This document shows positions 8,528 through 22,176 of a stretch of 64,000 nt of DNA, in pieces; positions within the stretch are counted from its first letter, which is position 1, and every line of letters starts with the position of its first letter. The position numbers and the translations under genes are program-made. A model generated the notes under the pieces. That model did no database searches and was not told the origin of the DNA. It was given only the letters and a program-made list of their open reading frames with translations. Source of the stretch: Geodermatophilaceae bacterium URHA0031 (GTDB taxonomy: Bacteria; Actinomycetota; Actinomycetes; Mycobacteriales; Geodermatophilaceae); contig JHVP01000010.1 of the NCBI GenBank assembly GCA_000620205.1, positions 62,001 through 126,000 of the forward strand. Direction: 5' to 3'.

Positions 8528-10798
8528 TCAGCTGGTGGGGACGGTGCCCGCGGGGACGGTGCCGACCGCGATCTCCGGGCTGCCGAACAGCGCCGGCAGG
8601 GTCGCCGTCCACGTCTCCCGCAGCTCGGCCAGCGGCAGCTCCAGCAGCCCGTCGAGCAGGAGGGCCTCGCCGCCCGTCGTCCCCAGCTCGGTGACCGGCA
8701 CGCCGGCCGCCTCGGCCGCGGCGCGCACCGCCGGCGCGTCGGAGGTGGTGACGACGGCGCGCGCCCCGGACTCGGCGAACAGCGCCGCCGTGGGGTCACC
8801 CTCGAGCCGCAGCCGCGCACCGACGCCGTACCGCAGCGCCGACTCGGTCAGCGCCTGGGCCAGGCCGCCGTCGGCGAGGTCGTGCGCCGAGCTGACCCGG
8901 CCGTCGGCCGCCAGCCCGACCATCAGCCCGGCCAGCGCCTGCTCCGCAGCCAGGTCCAGCGCCGGCGGCAGGCCGCCCAGGTGCCCGTGCACGACGCCGG
9001 CCCAGGCGGACCCGCCGAACTCCGGGCGGGTCTCGCCGAGCAGCAGCACCGTCTCACCGGCGGCCCGCCAGCCGGACGGGACCCGGCGGGTGACGTCGGC
9101 GTGCACACCGAGCACGCCGATGACCGGCGTCGGGTTGATCGCCGTCCCGCCGGTCTGGTTGTAGAGGCTGACGTTGCCGCCGGTGACCGGCAGGCCCAGC
9201 GCCCGGCAGCCGTCCGCGAGGCCCCGGACGGCCTCGGCGAACTGCCACATGACCTCGGGCTCCTCCGGCGAGCCGAAGTTCAGGCAGTTGGTGACGGCGA
9301 GCGGCCGGGCCCCGGAGACGGCGACGTTGCGGTAGGCCTCGGCCAGGTTCAGCTGGGTCCCCGTGTAGGGGTCCAGCCGGGCGTAGCGGGCGTTGCCGTC
9401 CAACGCCAGCGCGATGCCGCGGTTGCTCTGCTCGTCGATCCGCAGCACCCCGGCGTCCTCGGGCTGGGCGAGGACGGTGTTGCCCCGCACGTAGCGGTCG
9501 TACTGCTCGGTCACCCAGGTCTTGTCCGCGCCGTCCGGGCTGGCCACGACCGCGAGCCAGTCGGCCCGCAGGTCGGCCGAGGACGACGGCGGGGTGTCGG
9601 CCTGCAGCGCGTCGAGGTCGGCCGGGCGGCTCATCGGCCGCTCGTAGACCGGGCCCTCCAGCGCCACGGTGCGCGGCGGGACGTCGACGATCCGCTCGCC
9701 GTGCCAGTCGATGGTGAGCCGGTCGCCGTCGGTGACCTCACCGATGACCGTGGCCAGCACGTCCCACTTCGCGCAGACGGCCAGGAACTGCTCGACCTTG
9801 CCCGGCTCGACGATCGCGCACATCCGCTCCTGCGACTCGCTCATCAGGATCTCGGCGGGCGTGAGCGTGGAGTCGCGCAGCGGGACGGCGTCCAGGTCGA
9901 TCGCCATGCCCCCGGAGCCGGCCGCGGCCAGCTCGCTGGTGGCGCAGGAGATGCCGGCGCCGCCGAGGTCCTGGATGCCGGTGACCAGGTCGGCGGCGAA
10001 GATCTCCAGGCAGGCCTCGATCAGCAGCTTCTCGGTGAACGGGTCGCCGACCTGCACCGCGGGGCGCTTGGCCGGGCCGTGCTCGTCGAAGGTCTCGCTG
10101 GCCAGCACCGAGACCCCGCCGATGCCGTCGCCGCCGGTGCGCGCGCCGAAGAGCACGACCTTGTTACCGGCGCCCTCGGCCTTGGCCAGCCGGACATCCG
10201 CGTGCTTCATCACGCCCACGCACAGCGCGTTGACCAGCGGGTTGCCGATGTAGCAGTCGTCGAACAGCAACTCGCCGCCGATGTTGGGCAGGCCCAGGCA
10301 GTTGCCGTAGCCACCGACGCCGGCCACCACACCCGGCAGCACCCGGGCGGTGTCGGGGGCGTCGGCCGCACCGAAGCGCAACGAGTCCATCACGGCGACC
10401 GGGCGGGCGCCCATGGTGAGGATGTCCCGGACGATGCCGCCGACCCCGGTGGCCGCGCCCTGGTAGGGCTCCACGTAGCTGGGGTGGTTGTGCGACTCGA
10501 CCTTGAAGGTCACCGCCCAGCCGTCGCCGACGTCCACGACGCCGGCGTTCTCGCCCATCCCGACCAGCAGCGCGTCGCTCTTGGGCAGGTCACCGAACCG
10601 GCGCAGGTGCACCCGGGAGGACTTGTAGGAGCAGTGCTCGCTCCACATCACCGAGTACATCGCCAGCTCGGCGGTGGTGGGCCGGCGGCCGAGGATCTCC
10701 CGGATCCGGGCGTACTCGTCGTCCTTGAGGCCGAGCTCGGCGAACGGCTGCTCGTCGTCGGGGTGCTCGGCGGCGACCGCCACGGTGTCCAGGCTCAC
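8528..10798 (-). CDS. purL: Phosphoribosylformylglycinamidine synthase, large subunit
   Basis: ATP-dependent amidation of FGAR to FGAM, using ammonia delivered by PurQ. At 756 residues this is the small-PurL type that works with PurS and PurQ. Seen are the N-terminal [11 protein letters not shown], the ATP site [24 protein letters not shown]-like [10 protein letters not shown], and a second PurM-like half with NCLNFG and [10 protein letters not shown]. The GTG start overlaps the purQ stop (GTGA). Confidence 0.97.
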   Translation of the reverse strand: MSLDTVAVAAEHPDDEQPFAELGLKDDEYARIREILGRRPTTAELAMYSVMWSEHCSYKSSRVHLRRFGDLPKSDALLVGMGENAGVVDVGDGWAVTFKVESHNHPSYVEPYQGAATGVGGIVRDILTMGARPVAVMDSLRFGAADAPDTARVLPGVVAGVGGYGNCLGLPNIGGELLFDDCYIGNPLVNALCVGVMKHADVRLAKAEGAGNKVVLFGARTGGDGIGGVSVLASETFDEHGPAKRPAVQVGDPFTEKLLIEACLEIFAADLVTGIQDLGGAGISCATSELAAAGSGGMAIDLDAVPLRDSTLTPAEILMSESQERMCAIVEPGKVEQFLAVCAKWDVLATVIGEVTDGDRLTIDWHGERIVDVPPRTVALEGPVYERPMSRPADLDALQADTPPSSSADLRADWLAVVASPDGADKTWVTEQYDRYVRGNTVLAQPEDAGVLRIDEQSNRGIALALDGNARYARLDPYTGTQLNLAEAYRNVAVSGARPLAVTNCLNFGSPEEPEVMWQFAEAVRGLADGCRALGLPVTGGNVSLYNQTGGTAINPTPVIGVLGVHADVTRRVPSGWRAAGETVLLLGETRPEFGGSAWAGVVHGHLGGLPPALDLAAEQALAGLMVGLAADGRVSSAHDLADGGLAQALTESALRYGVGARLRLEGDPTAALFAESGARAVVTTSDAPAVRAAAEAAGVPVTELGTTGGEALLLDGLLELPLAELRETWTATLPALFGSPEIAVGTVPAGTVPTS

Positions 10799-11466
10799 GC
10801 GGCGACCACCGCGGCGAGCACCGAGGTGAAGAAGCCGAGCCCGTCGGTCGAGGGCCCGGTCAGCTCCTCGACCGCGTGCTCGGGGTGCGGCATGAGCCCG
10901 ACGACGCGGCCGTCGGCGCTGGTGACGCCGGCGATGTCCCGCGAGCTTCCGTTGGGGTTGCCGCCGACGTAGCGCACGACGACCCGCCCCTCGCCCTCGA
11001 GCCGGTCGAGGTCGGCGTCCGCGGCGACGTAGCGGCCCTCGCCGTTCTTCACCGGGACGACGATCGTCTGGCCCTGCGCGTAGGACGACGTCCAGGCGGT
11101 GTCGGCCCGCTCGACGAGGAGGCCCTGATCGCGGTTCCGGAAGTGCAGGTGGCTGTTGCGGGTGAGCGCCCCGGGCAGCAGCCCGGCCTCGCAGAGGACC
11201 TGGAAGCCGTTGCAGATGCCGAGCACCGGCAGACCGGTGCGGGCGGCGGCCACGACGTCCTGCACCAGCGGCGACCGGGCGGCGATCGCGCCGGCCCGCA
11301 GGTAGTCGCCGTAGGAGAAGCCGCCGGGCAGGACGACGGCGTCGACGCCCTTCAGGTCGTGCTCGCCGTGCCAGAGGGAGACGGGCTCCGCACCGGCGAG
11401 CCGGACCGCACGCGCGGCGTCGACGTCGTCCAGGGAGCCCGGGAAGGTGATGACACCGATGCGCAA
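10795..11466 (-). CDS. purQ: Phosphoribosylformylglycinamidine synthase, glutaminase subunit
   Basis: A 223-residue class I glutamine amidotransferase that feeds ammonia to PurL. The nucleophile is in GICNGFQVL, with the His/Glu pair in [10 protein letters not shown]. The first codon is TTG (TTG CGC ATC, reading [14 protein letters not shown]), which family alignment requires. A GAGGA ribosome-binding site overlaps the purS stop codon about 6 nt upstream, so reinitiation after PurS is likely. Confidence 0.96.
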   Translation of the reverse strand: MRIGVITFPGSLDDVDAARAVRLAGAEPVSLWHGEHDLKGVDAVVLPGGFSYGDYLRAGAIAARSPLVQDVVAAARTGLPVLGICNGFQVLCEAGLLPGALTRNSHLHFRNRDQGLLVERADTAWTSSYAQGQTIVVPVKNGEGRYVAADADLDRLEGEGRVVVRYVGGNPNGSSRDIAGVTSADGRVVGLMPHPEHAVEELTGPSTDGLGFFTSVLAAVVAA

Positions 11467-11475
11467 GTCAGGTCC

Positions 11476-11715
11476 TCAGTCGGTGGGGAGGTGCAGCTCG
11501 ACGTCTTCGATGACGGGGTTGGCCAGCAGGGTCTCGGCGATCTGCCGCAGCTCGACCTCGTCGGGCTCGCCCTCGACGTCCAGGACGAAGTGCTTGCCCT
11601 GCCGGACGCTGCGGACGCCGGCGTGCCCCAGCCGGCCCAGGGCGCCGAGCACCGCCTGCCCCTGGGGATCGGAGATCTCTGGCTTCAGGACGACGTCGAC
11701 GACCACCACTGGCAC
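11476..11715 (-). CDS. purS: Phosphoribosylformylglycinamidine synthase, PurS subunit
   Basis: A 79-residue small subunit that bridges PurQ and PurL. VVVDVVLKPEISDPQGQAV and VRQGKHFVLDVEG are typical. I place the start at GTG 11715 because family members begin just before VVVDV and a TACCCT box ends exactly 7 nt upstream. An ORF upstream to 11769 has no family similarity. It is the first gene of purS-purQ-purL-SCP. Confidence 0.9.
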   Translation of the reverse strand: MPVVVVDVVLKPEISDPQGQAVLGALGRLGHAGVRSVRQGKHFVLDVEGEPDEVELRQIAETLLANPVIEDVELHLPTD

Positions 11716-11722
11716 GGGCACG

Positions 11723-11728
11723 AGGGTA
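11723..11728 (-). promoter_or_regulatory. -10 box TACCCT of purS, leaderless
   Basis: TACCCT with a 7-nt gap to GTG 11715, the same hexamer as at purF. It sets the likely start of the purSQL transcript. Confidence 0.55.
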
Positions 11729-11875
11729 CCGGCACGGCGATCACCCCCTCCTACTCGACCGCCCACCACCGGGACCCCACCCGCACCGCGGGGTCAAGGT
11801 GCCGGCGCCACCTGCCGATGGAGGAGCGACGGGGGAACCAGCACGGCCCGGCGGGCCGACGTGAGGAGGCAGCAG

Positions 11876-12550
11876 ATGACCAGGTCCGGAGAGGCCGGGA
11901 CGGACTACCCGGAGGAGCGGGCGATCGTCGACGTGCTCGTCTCGGGACGCGACGGCGGACTGCTCAGCTGGGTCGAGAAGCTCGAGGACCGCGACCTCAT
12001 GATGACGGTCGGCGAGGACCGGTCCAAGCGTCGGGTTCGCGTGGACGACGGCGCGCAGCTCGAGCTGATCTGGCGCGGTCCGTCGGAGCTCCGGTCGATG
12101 CCGGCCCTGCTCGTCGGCACCGAGGGCGGGACCGACAAGTGCTGGCGGGTGCGGCCCACCGGCCCGGCCGCCCGGGGGCAGCGCCGCTCCGCCGTGCGCG
12201 CCCCGCTGACCCTCCCGCTGGGCATCTCCGCCGGCAAGACGCGGCTGACGGGCGTCACCGTGGACATCAGCGAGGGCGGGTTCCGGGGGCTGCTGGACCC
12301 ACCGGCCGACGGTGACGAGACGCCGCCCGCGGAGGCGGGACCGCAGGTCGGCGAGGTCCTCGACGTGGTCGTCGAACTCGACCCCGGGCAGGTCGCGGCC
12401 AAGGTCGAGGTGATCCGCCGGCACCCGCGCGAGGACCACCGCCCGGAGCTGTCCGCCCGCTTCATCGGGCTGCCCGAGCGCATCCAGGACCAGATCCGGG
12501 CCCGGGTGTTCGCCGGGCTCCGCGACCTCCGCCAGCGGGGCCTGCTCTGA
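11876..12550 (+). CDS. PilZ domain protein (c-di-GMP receptor candidate)
   Basis: A 224-residue cytoplasmic protein. The C-terminal half is a PilZ domain, with the arginine motif in QRRSAVRAPL near residue 103 and the second motif DISEGGFRGLL near residue 130, matching the RxxxR and D/NxSxxG c-di-GMP ligands. The N-terminal about 95 residues resemble a YcgR-type beta domain (LEDRDLMMTVGEDRSKRRV). GTGAGGAGG gives a strong ribosome-binding site 6 nt before ATG 11876. Motility or secretion targets are not encoded nearby. It ends 24 bp from the purC stop (convergent). Confidence 0.82.
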   Translation: MTRSGEAGTDYPEERAIVDVLVSGRDGGLLSWVEKLEDRDLMMTVGEDRSKRRVRVDDGAQLELIWRGPSELRSMPALLVGTEGGTDKCWRVRPTGPAARGQRRSAVRAPLTLPLGISAGKTRLTGVTVDISEGGFRGLLDPPADGDETPPAEAGPQVGEVLDVVVELDPGQVAAKVEVIRRHPREDHRPELSARFIGLPERIQDQIRARVFAGLRDLRQRGLL

Positions 12551-12574
12551 GCAGGCCGGCGCAGGCGCCCCCGG

Positions 12575-13435
12575 TCAGCTGAAGGGCGTGCCGGTGAGCT
12601 GCTCGTAGGCCTTCACGTAGCGGTCGCGGGTGGCCGCGACGACGTCCTCGGGCAGGTCCGGCGGCCGGGACACCCGGTCCCAGCCGGAGACGGTCAGCCA
12701 GTCCCGGACGAACTGCTTGTCGTAGGAGGGCTGCGCGGCACCCGGTGACCAGGTGGTCGCCGGCCAGAACCGCGAGGAGTCGGGGGTGAGCACCTCGTCG
12801 CCGAGCACCAGCCCGCCACCGGCCCGGCCGAACTCGAACTTGGTGTCGGCCAGCACGATCCCGGCCGCCTCGGCGATCTCCGCGCCGCGGCGGTACAGCG
12901 CCAGCGTGAGCGCGCGCAGCGCCTCGGCCTGCTCCGCGCCGACCGCCTCGGCCACCCCGGAGAACGAGATCGCCTCGTCGTGCTCGCCCACCTCGGCCTT
13001 GGTGGAGGGGGTGAAGACCGGCTCGGGCAGCCGCGAGCCCTCGACGAGCCCGGCCGGCAGCGGGACGTCGACGATCGCACCGGTGCGCTGGTACTCGACC
13101 GTGCCCGACCCGGACAGGTAGCCCCGCGCCACGCACTCGACCGGGAGCATCTCCAGCCGGCGGACCAGCATCGCCCGCCCCGCCACCTCGTCCGGGACGT
13201 CGTCGGCGCTGATCAGGTGGTGGGTCGCACCGTGCTCGGCGAGCACCGGCGCCAGCTGCCCGAACCACCACACCGACAGCGCGGTCAGCACCCGGCCCTT
13301 GTCCGGGATGGGTGTGGGCAGCACGTGGTCGTAGGCGGAGATCCGGTCGCTGGCGACCAACAGCAGCCGGTCGTCGTCCACGGCGTAGACGTCCCGGACC
13401 TTGCCGCGGGCGAGGAGGGGCAGGTCCGGCGTCAC
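12575..13435 (-). CDS. purC: SAICAR synthetase (phosphoribosylaminoimidazole-succinocarboxamide synthase)
   Basis: Joins CAIR and aspartate with ATP to give SAICAR. The 286-residue length is typical. It starts [19 protein letters not shown] with the GKVRDVY motif, then [25 protein letters not shown] and DTKFEFG. The GTG start overlaps the purB stop (GTGA), making purB-purC a coupled pair. The frame is open far upstream across purB, but that is read-through on the same strand and not coding. Confidence 0.95.
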   Translation of the reverse strand: MTPDLPLLARGKVRDVYAVDDDRLLLVASDRISAYDHVLPTPIPDKGRVLTALSVWWFGQLAPVLAEHGATHHLISADDVPDEVAGRAMLVRRLEMLPVECVARGYLSGSGTVEYQRTGAIVDVPLPAGLVEGSRLPEPVFTPSTKAEVGEHDEAISFSGVAEAVGAEQAEALRALTLALYRRGAEIAEAAGIVLADTKFEFGRAGGGLVLGDEVLTPDSSRFWPATTWSPGAAQPSYDKQFVRDWLTVSGWDRVSRPPDLPEDVVAATRDRYVKAYEQLTGTPFS

Positions 13436-14739
13436 GACAGCGCGGCCAGCCGGTCGAACAGCGGGCCCAGGTTCTGCACGTAGCTCTCCGGCCGGCAGAT
13501 CTCGTCGAGGCGGGCCTCGTCCAGGGTCACCCCGTCGGTGGCCGCCCGGGCCCGCAGCGTCTCGCGGAACGGCGTCCCGGTGTTCCAGGTCTCCATCGCC
13601 GCCGACTGGACCAGCGCGTAGGCCGCCTCGCGGCCCATGCCGCCCTCGACCAGCTCCAGCAGGACCGCGGAGGTGTAGATCAGCCCGCCGGTCGAGTCGA
13701 GGTTGTCGCGCATCCGCTGGACGTCGACGACCAGGTTCTCCACCAGCCCCGCGGTCAGGTCCAGCAGGTAGTCGGTGGTGATCGCCGCGTCGGGCAGGAA
13801 CACCCGCTCGGTGGAGGAGTGCGAGATGTCCCGCTCGTGCCACAGCGGGATGCCCTCCATCACCGGCACGATCGCGGCCCGGACCACCCGGGCCAGCCCG
13901 GCGATCCGCTCGGAGCGGATCGGGTTCTTCTTGTGCGGCATCGCGCTGGAGCCCTTCTGGCCCGAGCCGAAGGCCTCGGCCAGCTCCCGCACCTCGGTGC
14001 GCTGCCCGTGCCGCACCTCCAGCGCGATCGCCTCGCAGACGGTCGCGGTGATCGCCAGCGCGGAGACCCACTCGCTGATGCCGTCGCGCAGCACCACCTG
14101 GGTAGAGGCGTCGGCGGCGCGCAGCTGCAGCGCCTCCGCGACGGCGACCTCGACGGCGGGGTCGATGAGCGAGTAGGTGCCGACGGCGCCGGAGATGGCG
14201 ACCACGCCGACCGCCTCCCGGGCGCGACGCAGCCGGTCGCGGGAGCGCGCCGCGGCGAACGCCAGGTCGGCGATCCGGTGGCCCCAGACGTCGGGCTCGG
14301 CGTGCACTCCGTGGGTGCGCCCCACCTTGATCGTGTCGCGGTGGGCCAGCCCGTGGTCCCGCAGCGCGGCGACCAGCCGGTCGGCCTTGGCCAGCAGGAC
14401 GTCGGTCGCGTCGGTGAGCTGGACGGCGAGCGCGGTGTCCAGCAGGTCCGAGCTGGTCATCCCGTGGTGCACGTAGGCCGCGGCCGAGCGGGGCTCGGTG
14501 TTGTCGGCCCACGCGGTCAGGAAGGCGATGACGTCGTGCTGCGTCGTCTCCTCGATCTCCGCCACCCGCTCGGGGGTCGGCGGCGGGGCGTTGCGGACCG
14601 GCTCGACGACGTCGGCGGGCACCCGCCCGGCGGCCGCGTGGGCCTCCAGCACCAGCGTCTCCACCCGGCACCACAGGTCGTACTTGTGCTGATCGCTCCA
14701 GACCCGGCCCATCTCGGGCAGGGTGTACCTGTCGATCAT
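13432..14739 (-). CDS. purB: Adenylosuccinate lyase
   Basis: Cleaves fumarate from SAICAR and from adenylosuccinate, so it acts twice in AMP synthesis. The fumarase/aspartase superfamily signature [11 protein letters not shown] lies near residue 255, with the conserved histidines in [11 protein letters not shown] and MTSSDLLDT. 435 residues, ATG start at 14739. It is divergent from the AI-2E family permease gene across 93 bp. Confidence 0.96.
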   Translation of the reverse strand: MIDRYTLPEMGRVWSDQHKYDLWCRVETLVLEAHAAAGRVPADVVEPVRNAPPPTPERVAEIEETTQHDVIAFLTAWADNTEPRSAAAYVHHGMTSSDLLDTALAVQLTDATDVLLAKADRLVAALRDHGLAHRDTIKVGRTHGVHAEPDVWGHRIADLAFAAARSRDRLRRAREAVGVVAISGAVGTYSLIDPAVEVAVAEALQLRAADASTQVVLRDGISEWVSALAITATVCEAIALEVRHGQRTEVRELAEAFGSGQKGSSAMPHKKNPIRSERIAGLARVVRAAIVPVMEGIPLWHERDISHSSTERVFLPDAAITTDYLLDLTAGLVENLVVDVQRMRDNLDSTGGLIYTSAVLLELVEGGMGREAAYALVQSAAMETWNTGTPFRETLRARAATDGVTLDEARLDEICRPESYVQNLGPLFDRLAALS

Positions 14740-14832
14740 GCGGGTACCGCTTCGGACCGGTCAGCTCGTCGCGCCACGGCTCCATCCTCTCGCACAGCCC
14801 CGTGCGAGCTCCCATCCCCTCGGAGGACGACG

Positions 14833-16308
14833 ATGAGGCCACGACCCGGGCACCTGGTCGCGCGGGCCCGCGAGCGCATCCGGCTGGCCCGGGAGCACGA
14901 CCCGCACGCCTGGCCCGAGGGCACCGTGCTGGTGATGGCCGACGGCACCCGCGCCGTCGTCGGGCACGTCGAGGAGCCCGACCCGCCAGCTGCCGCCCCG
15001 GACGCCGCCCCGGACGCCGCTCCGGACGCCGCTCCGGCCCCGGGCACCGGGAGCACCGACGACCAGCCCCCGGGGAGCCCGCACCCCGACGCCCCGGACG
15101 TCGACGTCCCGGGCGGGGTCAGCGGTCCTCCCCCGCCCGGTGGCCGGCCCCCGGAGCAGGGCCGCGACCGCAGCCGGGGCAGCCTGCTGGGACCGGAGTC
15201 CCCCCGGCCCCCGGAGCAGGACGTGCCCACGGGTCTGCGGGTCGCCGCCGCCTGGTCCTGGCGGGCGATCGTGGTCATCGCCGCCCTCTACCTGGTGCTG
15301 CGGGCCGCGGGGTACCTCGCCGTGGTCATCGTGCCGGTGCTGGTGGCGCTCCTGCTCGCCGCGCTGCTCCAGCCCGGGGCGGCGTTCCTGCGGCACCACG
15401 GCTGGCCGCGCTCGCTGTCGGCGCTGGCGATGCTCGTCGTCGGCCTGGGTGTCGTCGCGGGCATCGTCACGCTGGTCGTCGAGGAGTTCGCGGCCGGCTA
15501 CGACGATCTGGCCTCCCAGGTCGAGGAGGGCATCGCGCAGGTCCAGTCCTACGTGACCCGGACCTTCCCGATCAACGACAGCCAGATCAGCGACGCGATC
15601 GACAGCGTCACCAAGTCCGTCCGGGACAACCAGGGCCTGCTCACCTCCGGCGCGCTCAGCACCGCGGCCACGGTCGGGGAGGTCGCCACCGGCCTGCTGC
15701 TCACCCTGTTCACGCTGTTCTTCTTCCTGATGGACGGCCGGCACATCTGGCTCTGGCTGGTCGGGCTGGCCCCGGCCAACTCGCAGGCCTACGTCGACGA
15801 GGCGGCCCGGCGCTCCTGGCGCACCCTGATCTCCTACGTCCGGGCGACCGTCGCGGTGGCGGTGTTCGACGCGGTGTTCATCGGCGTCGGTCTGCTGTTC
15901 CTGGGCACCCCGTTGGTCGTGCCGCTGGCGGCGCTGGTCTTCCTCGGCGCCTTCATCCCGATCATCGGGTCGTTCCTGGCCGGCACGGTGTCGGTGCTGG
16001 TCACCCTGGTCGCGGTGGGGCCGGTGCGCGCGCTCATCGCGCTCGGGATCATCGTGCTGGTCATGCAGATCGAGGCGCACGTGCTGCAGCCGCTGCTGCT
16101 CGGCCGGGCGGTGTCGGTGCACCCGCTGGCGGTCGTCCTGGGGATCGCGGGCGGGTTGCTCATCGGCGGCATCTTCGGTGCGCTGATCGCCGTGCCGGTG
16201 ATCGCCTGCGCCAACGTGGCGGGCACGTACCTGTCCCGTCGGCACGAGGGCCCGCGGCCGCCGCAGCCGGAGACCCGGCGCGCCCGCCGGATGGTCTCCG
16301 CGGGCTGA
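14833..16308 (+). CDS. AI-2E family permease with Pro/Asp-rich N-terminal tail
   Basis: A 491-residue membrane protein of the AI-2E/PerM family (putative exporters; some are Na+/H+ antiporters). The first 140 residues are hydrophilic and include a short PDAA tandem repeat and Pro/Gly-rich sequence. The membrane part starts near residue 145 and shows the family's late motifs, including [11 protein letters not shown] and [19 protein letters not shown] precedes ATG 14833. Upstream sequence open in the same frame overlaps purB antisense and is not coding. Substrate unknown. Confidence 0.85.
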   Translation: MRPRPGHLVARARERIRLAREHDPHAWPEGTVLVMADGTRAVVGHVEEPDPPAAAPDAAPDAAPDAAPAPGTGSTDDQPPGSPHPDAPDVDVPGGVSGPPPPGGRPPEQGRDRSRGSLLGPESPRPPEQDVPTGLRVAAAWSWRAIVVIAALYLVLRAAGYLAVVIVPVLVALLLAALLQPGAAFLRHHGWPRSLSALAMLVVGLGVVAGIVTLVVEEFAAGYDDLASQVEEGIAQVQSYVTRTFPINDSQISDAIDSVTKSVRDNQGLLTSGALSTAATVGEVATGLLLTLFTLFFFLMDGRHIWLWLVGLAPANSQAYVDEAARRSWRTLISYVRATVAVAVFDAVFIGVGLLFLGTPLVVPLAALVFLGAFIPIIGSFLAGTVSVLVTLVAVGPVRALIALGIIVLVMQIEAHVLQPLLLGRAVSVHPLAVVLGIAGGLLIGGIFGALIAVPVIACANVAGTYLSRRHEGPRPPQPETRRARRMVSAG

Positions 16309-16371
16309 GCCGCCCCGGGTCCGGTCCCGTCCCGGCGGCGTCCCGCGGCCCGGGTCAACCCCCCGGAGGCA

Positions 16372-16403
16372 GGGTTGAGCCGCGTGCTCACGCGGCTCAA
16401 CCC
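16372..16403. terminator. Bidirectional terminator hairpin between AI-2E permease gene and purD
   Basis: Fifteen-base arms GGGTTGAGCCGCGTG and its exact complement flank a 2-nt centre. Flanking CCCGGGTC-type sequence is also inverted. It lies between convergent genes. Confidence 0.75.
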
Positions 16404-16451
16404 CTCCTGGCCCGGGTCGACCCGGCCCAGGTGGGCTCGGGCCGCTCGGCG

Positions 16452-17708
16452 TCAGGGCGCTGTGATCCGCCCCTCGACCGCGGCCAGCGCGATGTCGGTG
16501 CGCCAGTGCGCCCCGGTGAGCCGGATCCCGGCGACCCGCTCGTAGGCGGTCTGCCGGGCTTCGGCGAGGTCGGCCCCGACAGCGGTGACCGCCAGCACGC
16601 GGCCCCCCGCCGAGTGCACGAGCCCGTCCGGCCCGACGGCGGTGCCCGCGTGCAGCACGCCCTCGGCGTCGGCGCCGGTCACCGGGTCACCGAGGCGCGG
16701 GCGCTGGGGGTAGCCCGACGCGGCCACGACGACGGTGACCGCGGCGCCGTCCCGCCAGCGCAGCGGCGGTTGGTCGGCGAGCGTGCCGGTGGCCGCGGCG
16801 TGCAGCAGCCCGGCCAGCGGGGTCTCCAGCAGCGGCAGCACCACCTCGGTCTCCGGGTCGCCGAAGCGGGCGTTGAACTCCACCACCCGCACCCCGGCCG
16901 AGGTCAGCGCCAGTCCGGCGTAGAGGAGCCCGCTGAACGGCTCGCCGCGGCGCGCCATCTCGGCCACGGTGGGCTGCAGGACGGTCTCCAGCACGGTGTC
17001 GACCAGGCCGGCCGGCGCCCACGGCAGCGGGGCGTAGGCGCCCATGCCGCCGGTGTTCGGGCCCTCGTCGCCGTCGTCCCGGCGCTTGGCGTCCTGCGCG
17101 GGGAGGAGCGGCACGACCGTCGTCCCGTCCGAGAGGGCGAACAGCGACACCTCCGGCCCGTCGAGGAACTCCTCGATCAGCACCGGGTGGCCCGCGTCCA
17201 GCACGGCGTGGCCGTGCGCCACCGCGGCCGCCCGGTCGGTGGTGACCAGCACGCCCTTGCCCGCCGCCAGGCCGTCGTCCTTCACCACGTAGGGCGGCCC
17301 CGCCTCGTCCAGCGCGGTCTCGAGCTCGGCCGGGCCACCGACCGCCCAGAACCCCGCGGTGGGTACACCGGCGGCGGTCATCACGTGCTTGGCGAACGCC
17401 TTGGACCCCTCCAGCTGGGCCGCCTGCTGGGACGGTCCGAAGCAGGCGATCCCGGCGTCCCGGACGGCGTCCGCGGCGCCGGCGACCAGCGGCACCTCCG
17501 GACCGATGACGACCAGGTCGGCGAGCCACTCGGTGGCGAGCGCGGCGACCGCGACCGGGTCGCCGACGTCCAGGGCGAACGGCTGGGCGATCACCGCGGT
17601 GCCGGCGTTGCCGGGGGCGCAGGCCAGCGCCGTGACCGCGGGGTCGGACTGCAGAGCCACGCACAGGGCGTGCTCCCGGGCACCGGAGCCGATCACGAGG
17701 ACGCGCAC
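16452..17708 (-). CDS. purD: Phosphoribosylamine-glycine ligase
   Basis: Second step of purine synthesis: phosphoribosylamine, glycine and ATP give GAR. An ATP-grasp enzyme starting [15 protein letters not shown], with [28 protein letters not shown] and [10 protein letters not shown] choose GTG 17708 (418 residues) over an upstream start at 17726, because the TAGGTT box ends exactly 7 nt before it and the family begins here. It follows rsgA on the same strand but has its own promoter. Confidence 0.95.
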   Translation of the reverse strand: MRVLVIGSGAREHALCVALQSDPAVTALACAPGNAGTAVIAQPFALDVGDPVAVAALATEWLADLVVIGPEVPLVAGAADAVRDAGIACFGPSQQAAQLEGSKAFAKHVMTAAGVPTAGFWAVGGPAELETALDEAGPPYVVKDDGLAAGKGVLVTTDRAAAVAHGHAVLDAGHPVLIEEFLDGPEVSLFALSDGTTVVPLLPAQDAKRRDDGDEGPNTGGMGAYAPLPWAPAGLVDTVLETVLQPTVAEMARRGEPFSGLLYAGLALTSAGVRVVEFNARFGDPETEVVLPLLETPLAGLLHAAATGTLADQPPLRWRDGAAVTVVVAASGYPQRPRLGDPVTGADAEGVLHAGTAVGPDGLVHSAGGRVLAVTAVGADLAEARQTAYERVAGIRLTGAHWRTDIALAAVEGRITAP

Positions 17709-17715
17709 GCTGGCG

Positions 17716-17721
17716 AACCTA
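17716..17721 (-). promoter_or_regulatory. -10 box TAGGTT of purD, leaderless
   Basis: TAGGTT, then 7 nt, then the GTG at 17708. It lies between the rsgA stop and purD, giving purD an independent start. Confidence 0.55.
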
Positions 17722-17731
17722 CCCACCGGCC

Positions 17732-18751
<1,020 letters not shown>

Positions 18752-18858
18752 CACACTTCCGATGGTGGACCGCAGGTGGGGCGGCCGTCTCCTCATTTGT
18801 CCCCTGCCCGTCGGCGCGCGTTCTCCCCGATGTCACGGAGTTGGGCTTCCCTGGAGAC

Positions 18859-19905
18859 ATGCACGAGACCGGCCTGCAGGCCGTCGACTCGCCACGCCGG
18901 GAGCGCACACCGCTCGTCATCGGCCACCGGGGAGCACCGAGCTACCGACCCGAGCACACCCGCGCCAGCTACGAGCTGGCGATCGACCTCGGCGCCGACC
19001 TCATCGAGGCCGACCTCGTGGTGACCCGGGACGGCGTCCTCGTCGCCCGGCACGAGAACGAGCTGTCCCGCTCCACCGACGTCGCCGCGCACCCGGAGTT
19101 CGCCGGCCGCCGGCGCACCCAGGAGGTGGACGGCGAGGAGCTCACCGGCTGGTTCTCCGAGGACTTCACCCTCGCCGAGCTGCGCACCCTGGGCGCGGTC
19201 GAGCGGATGCCCGGCGTCCGGCCGCTGAACACCGCCTACGACGGCCGGTACGGCGTGCTCACCCTCGCCGAGCTCGTCGCGCTGGTGCGGAGCCGGTGCA
19301 CCCCCGCGCGACGGGTCCGGCTGCAGGCCGAGCTGAAGCACCCGACGTGGTTCGCCACCCAGGGCCTGCCCATGACCGAGCTGTTCGCCGACGAGCTGAC
19401 CCGGCTGGAGGCCCGGCGCGCGGACGGGCCGGTGGTCGTCATGGCGTTCGAGCCGGAGGCCCTGCGCGCGCTGCGCAGCGACCTCGGCACGCACGGCCCC
19501 TGGCTGGTGCAGCTGATCGAGGAGGAGGGGATCCAGGACGCCCTGGTCACCCCCGCCGGACTCCGCGAGATCTCCACCTACGCCGACGGGATCTCCCCGC
19601 ACAAGGGCCGGATCCTGCTCCACGGCGCGGACGGCACGCTCGTCGGCGTCTCCGACCTCATCACCCAGGCGCACCGGGCCGGGCTGACCGTCGAGCCGTG
19701 GACGCTGCGTCCGGAGAACCTCTTCCTGCCGAGCCACCTGCGCCGCGGCAGCGACCCGAACGGCATCGGCGACGCCCAGACCGAGGCCCGGCTGCTGCTG
19801 GCCCTCGGCGTGGACAGCGTGATCACCGACGCGCCGGAGACCGCGCACCGCGCCCGCGCCGAGCTCACCGCCGAGGCGATGGCCCCCATCCGCCCGCGCG
19901 TCTGA
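18859..19905 (+). CDS. Glycerophosphodiester phosphodiesterase
   Basis: A 348-residue GDPD-family enzyme that hydrolyses glycerophosphodiesters to sn-glycerol-3-phosphate and an alcohol. The catalytic region is GHRGAPSYRPEHT near residue 24, with the metal ligands in IEADLV and the second His in VARHE. No signal peptide is seen, so it is probably cytoplasmic. GGAG precedes ATG 18859. It is divergent from rsgA across 107 bp and followed by two tandem intergenic repeats. Confidence 0.88.
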   Translation: MHETGLQAVDSPRRERTPLVIGHRGAPSYRPEHTRASYELAIDLGADLIEADLVVTRDGVLVARHENELSRSTDVAAHPEFAGRRRTQEVDGEELTGWFSEDFTLAELRTLGAVERMPGVRPLNTAYDGRYGVLTLAELVALVRSRCTPARRVRLQAELKHPTWFATQGLPMTELFADELTRLEARRADGPVVVMAFEPEALRALRSDLGTHGPWLVQLIEEEGIQDALVTPAGLREISTYADGISPHKGRILLHGADGTLVGVSDLITQAHRAGLTVEPWTLRPENLFLPSHLRRGSDPNGIGDAQTEARLLLALGVDSVITDAPETAHRARAELTAEAMAPIRPRV

Positions 19906-19963
19906 GGCTGCGCGCACCGAGAGAGCGCACCGGGGGACGCCACCACGACGTCGTCCGGAGGAC

Positions 19964-20076
19964 GACTGCGGGACGGCGTCGCGGGGGCCGGAGGCTCCCC
20001 GACGCCGGCACACGAAGCGGCTCAACTCAAGCCGGGCACGGCTCCTGACCGCGGTGCGGCCCGGAGGGTCGCCATG
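19964..20076. repeat. About 112-bp intergenic repeat, copy A
   Basis: Starts GACTGCGGGACGGCGTCG, then a small GGGGCC/GGCTCCCC hairpin, AAGCGGCTCA near the middle, and CCGCGGTGCGG near the end, finishing GCCATG. Copy B follows 5 bp later and copy C is at 29440. It lies in a convergent gap. Confidence 0.7.
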
Positions 20077-20081
20077 GCATC

Positions 20082-22155
<2,074 letters not shown>

Positions 22156-22176
22156 CGAAGGGGGCCGCTCCAGCGC

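Noticed and set aside
13312-14832. N-terminal extension of the AI-2E permease into purB/purC antisense
   Set aside because: The extension is antisense to two intact purine genes; ATG 14833 has a strong ribosome-binding site.
15000-15045. Possible CRISPR-like short tandem repeats
   Set aside because: They are in-frame 12-bp repeats encoding PDAA in the AI-2E permease tail, without spacers.
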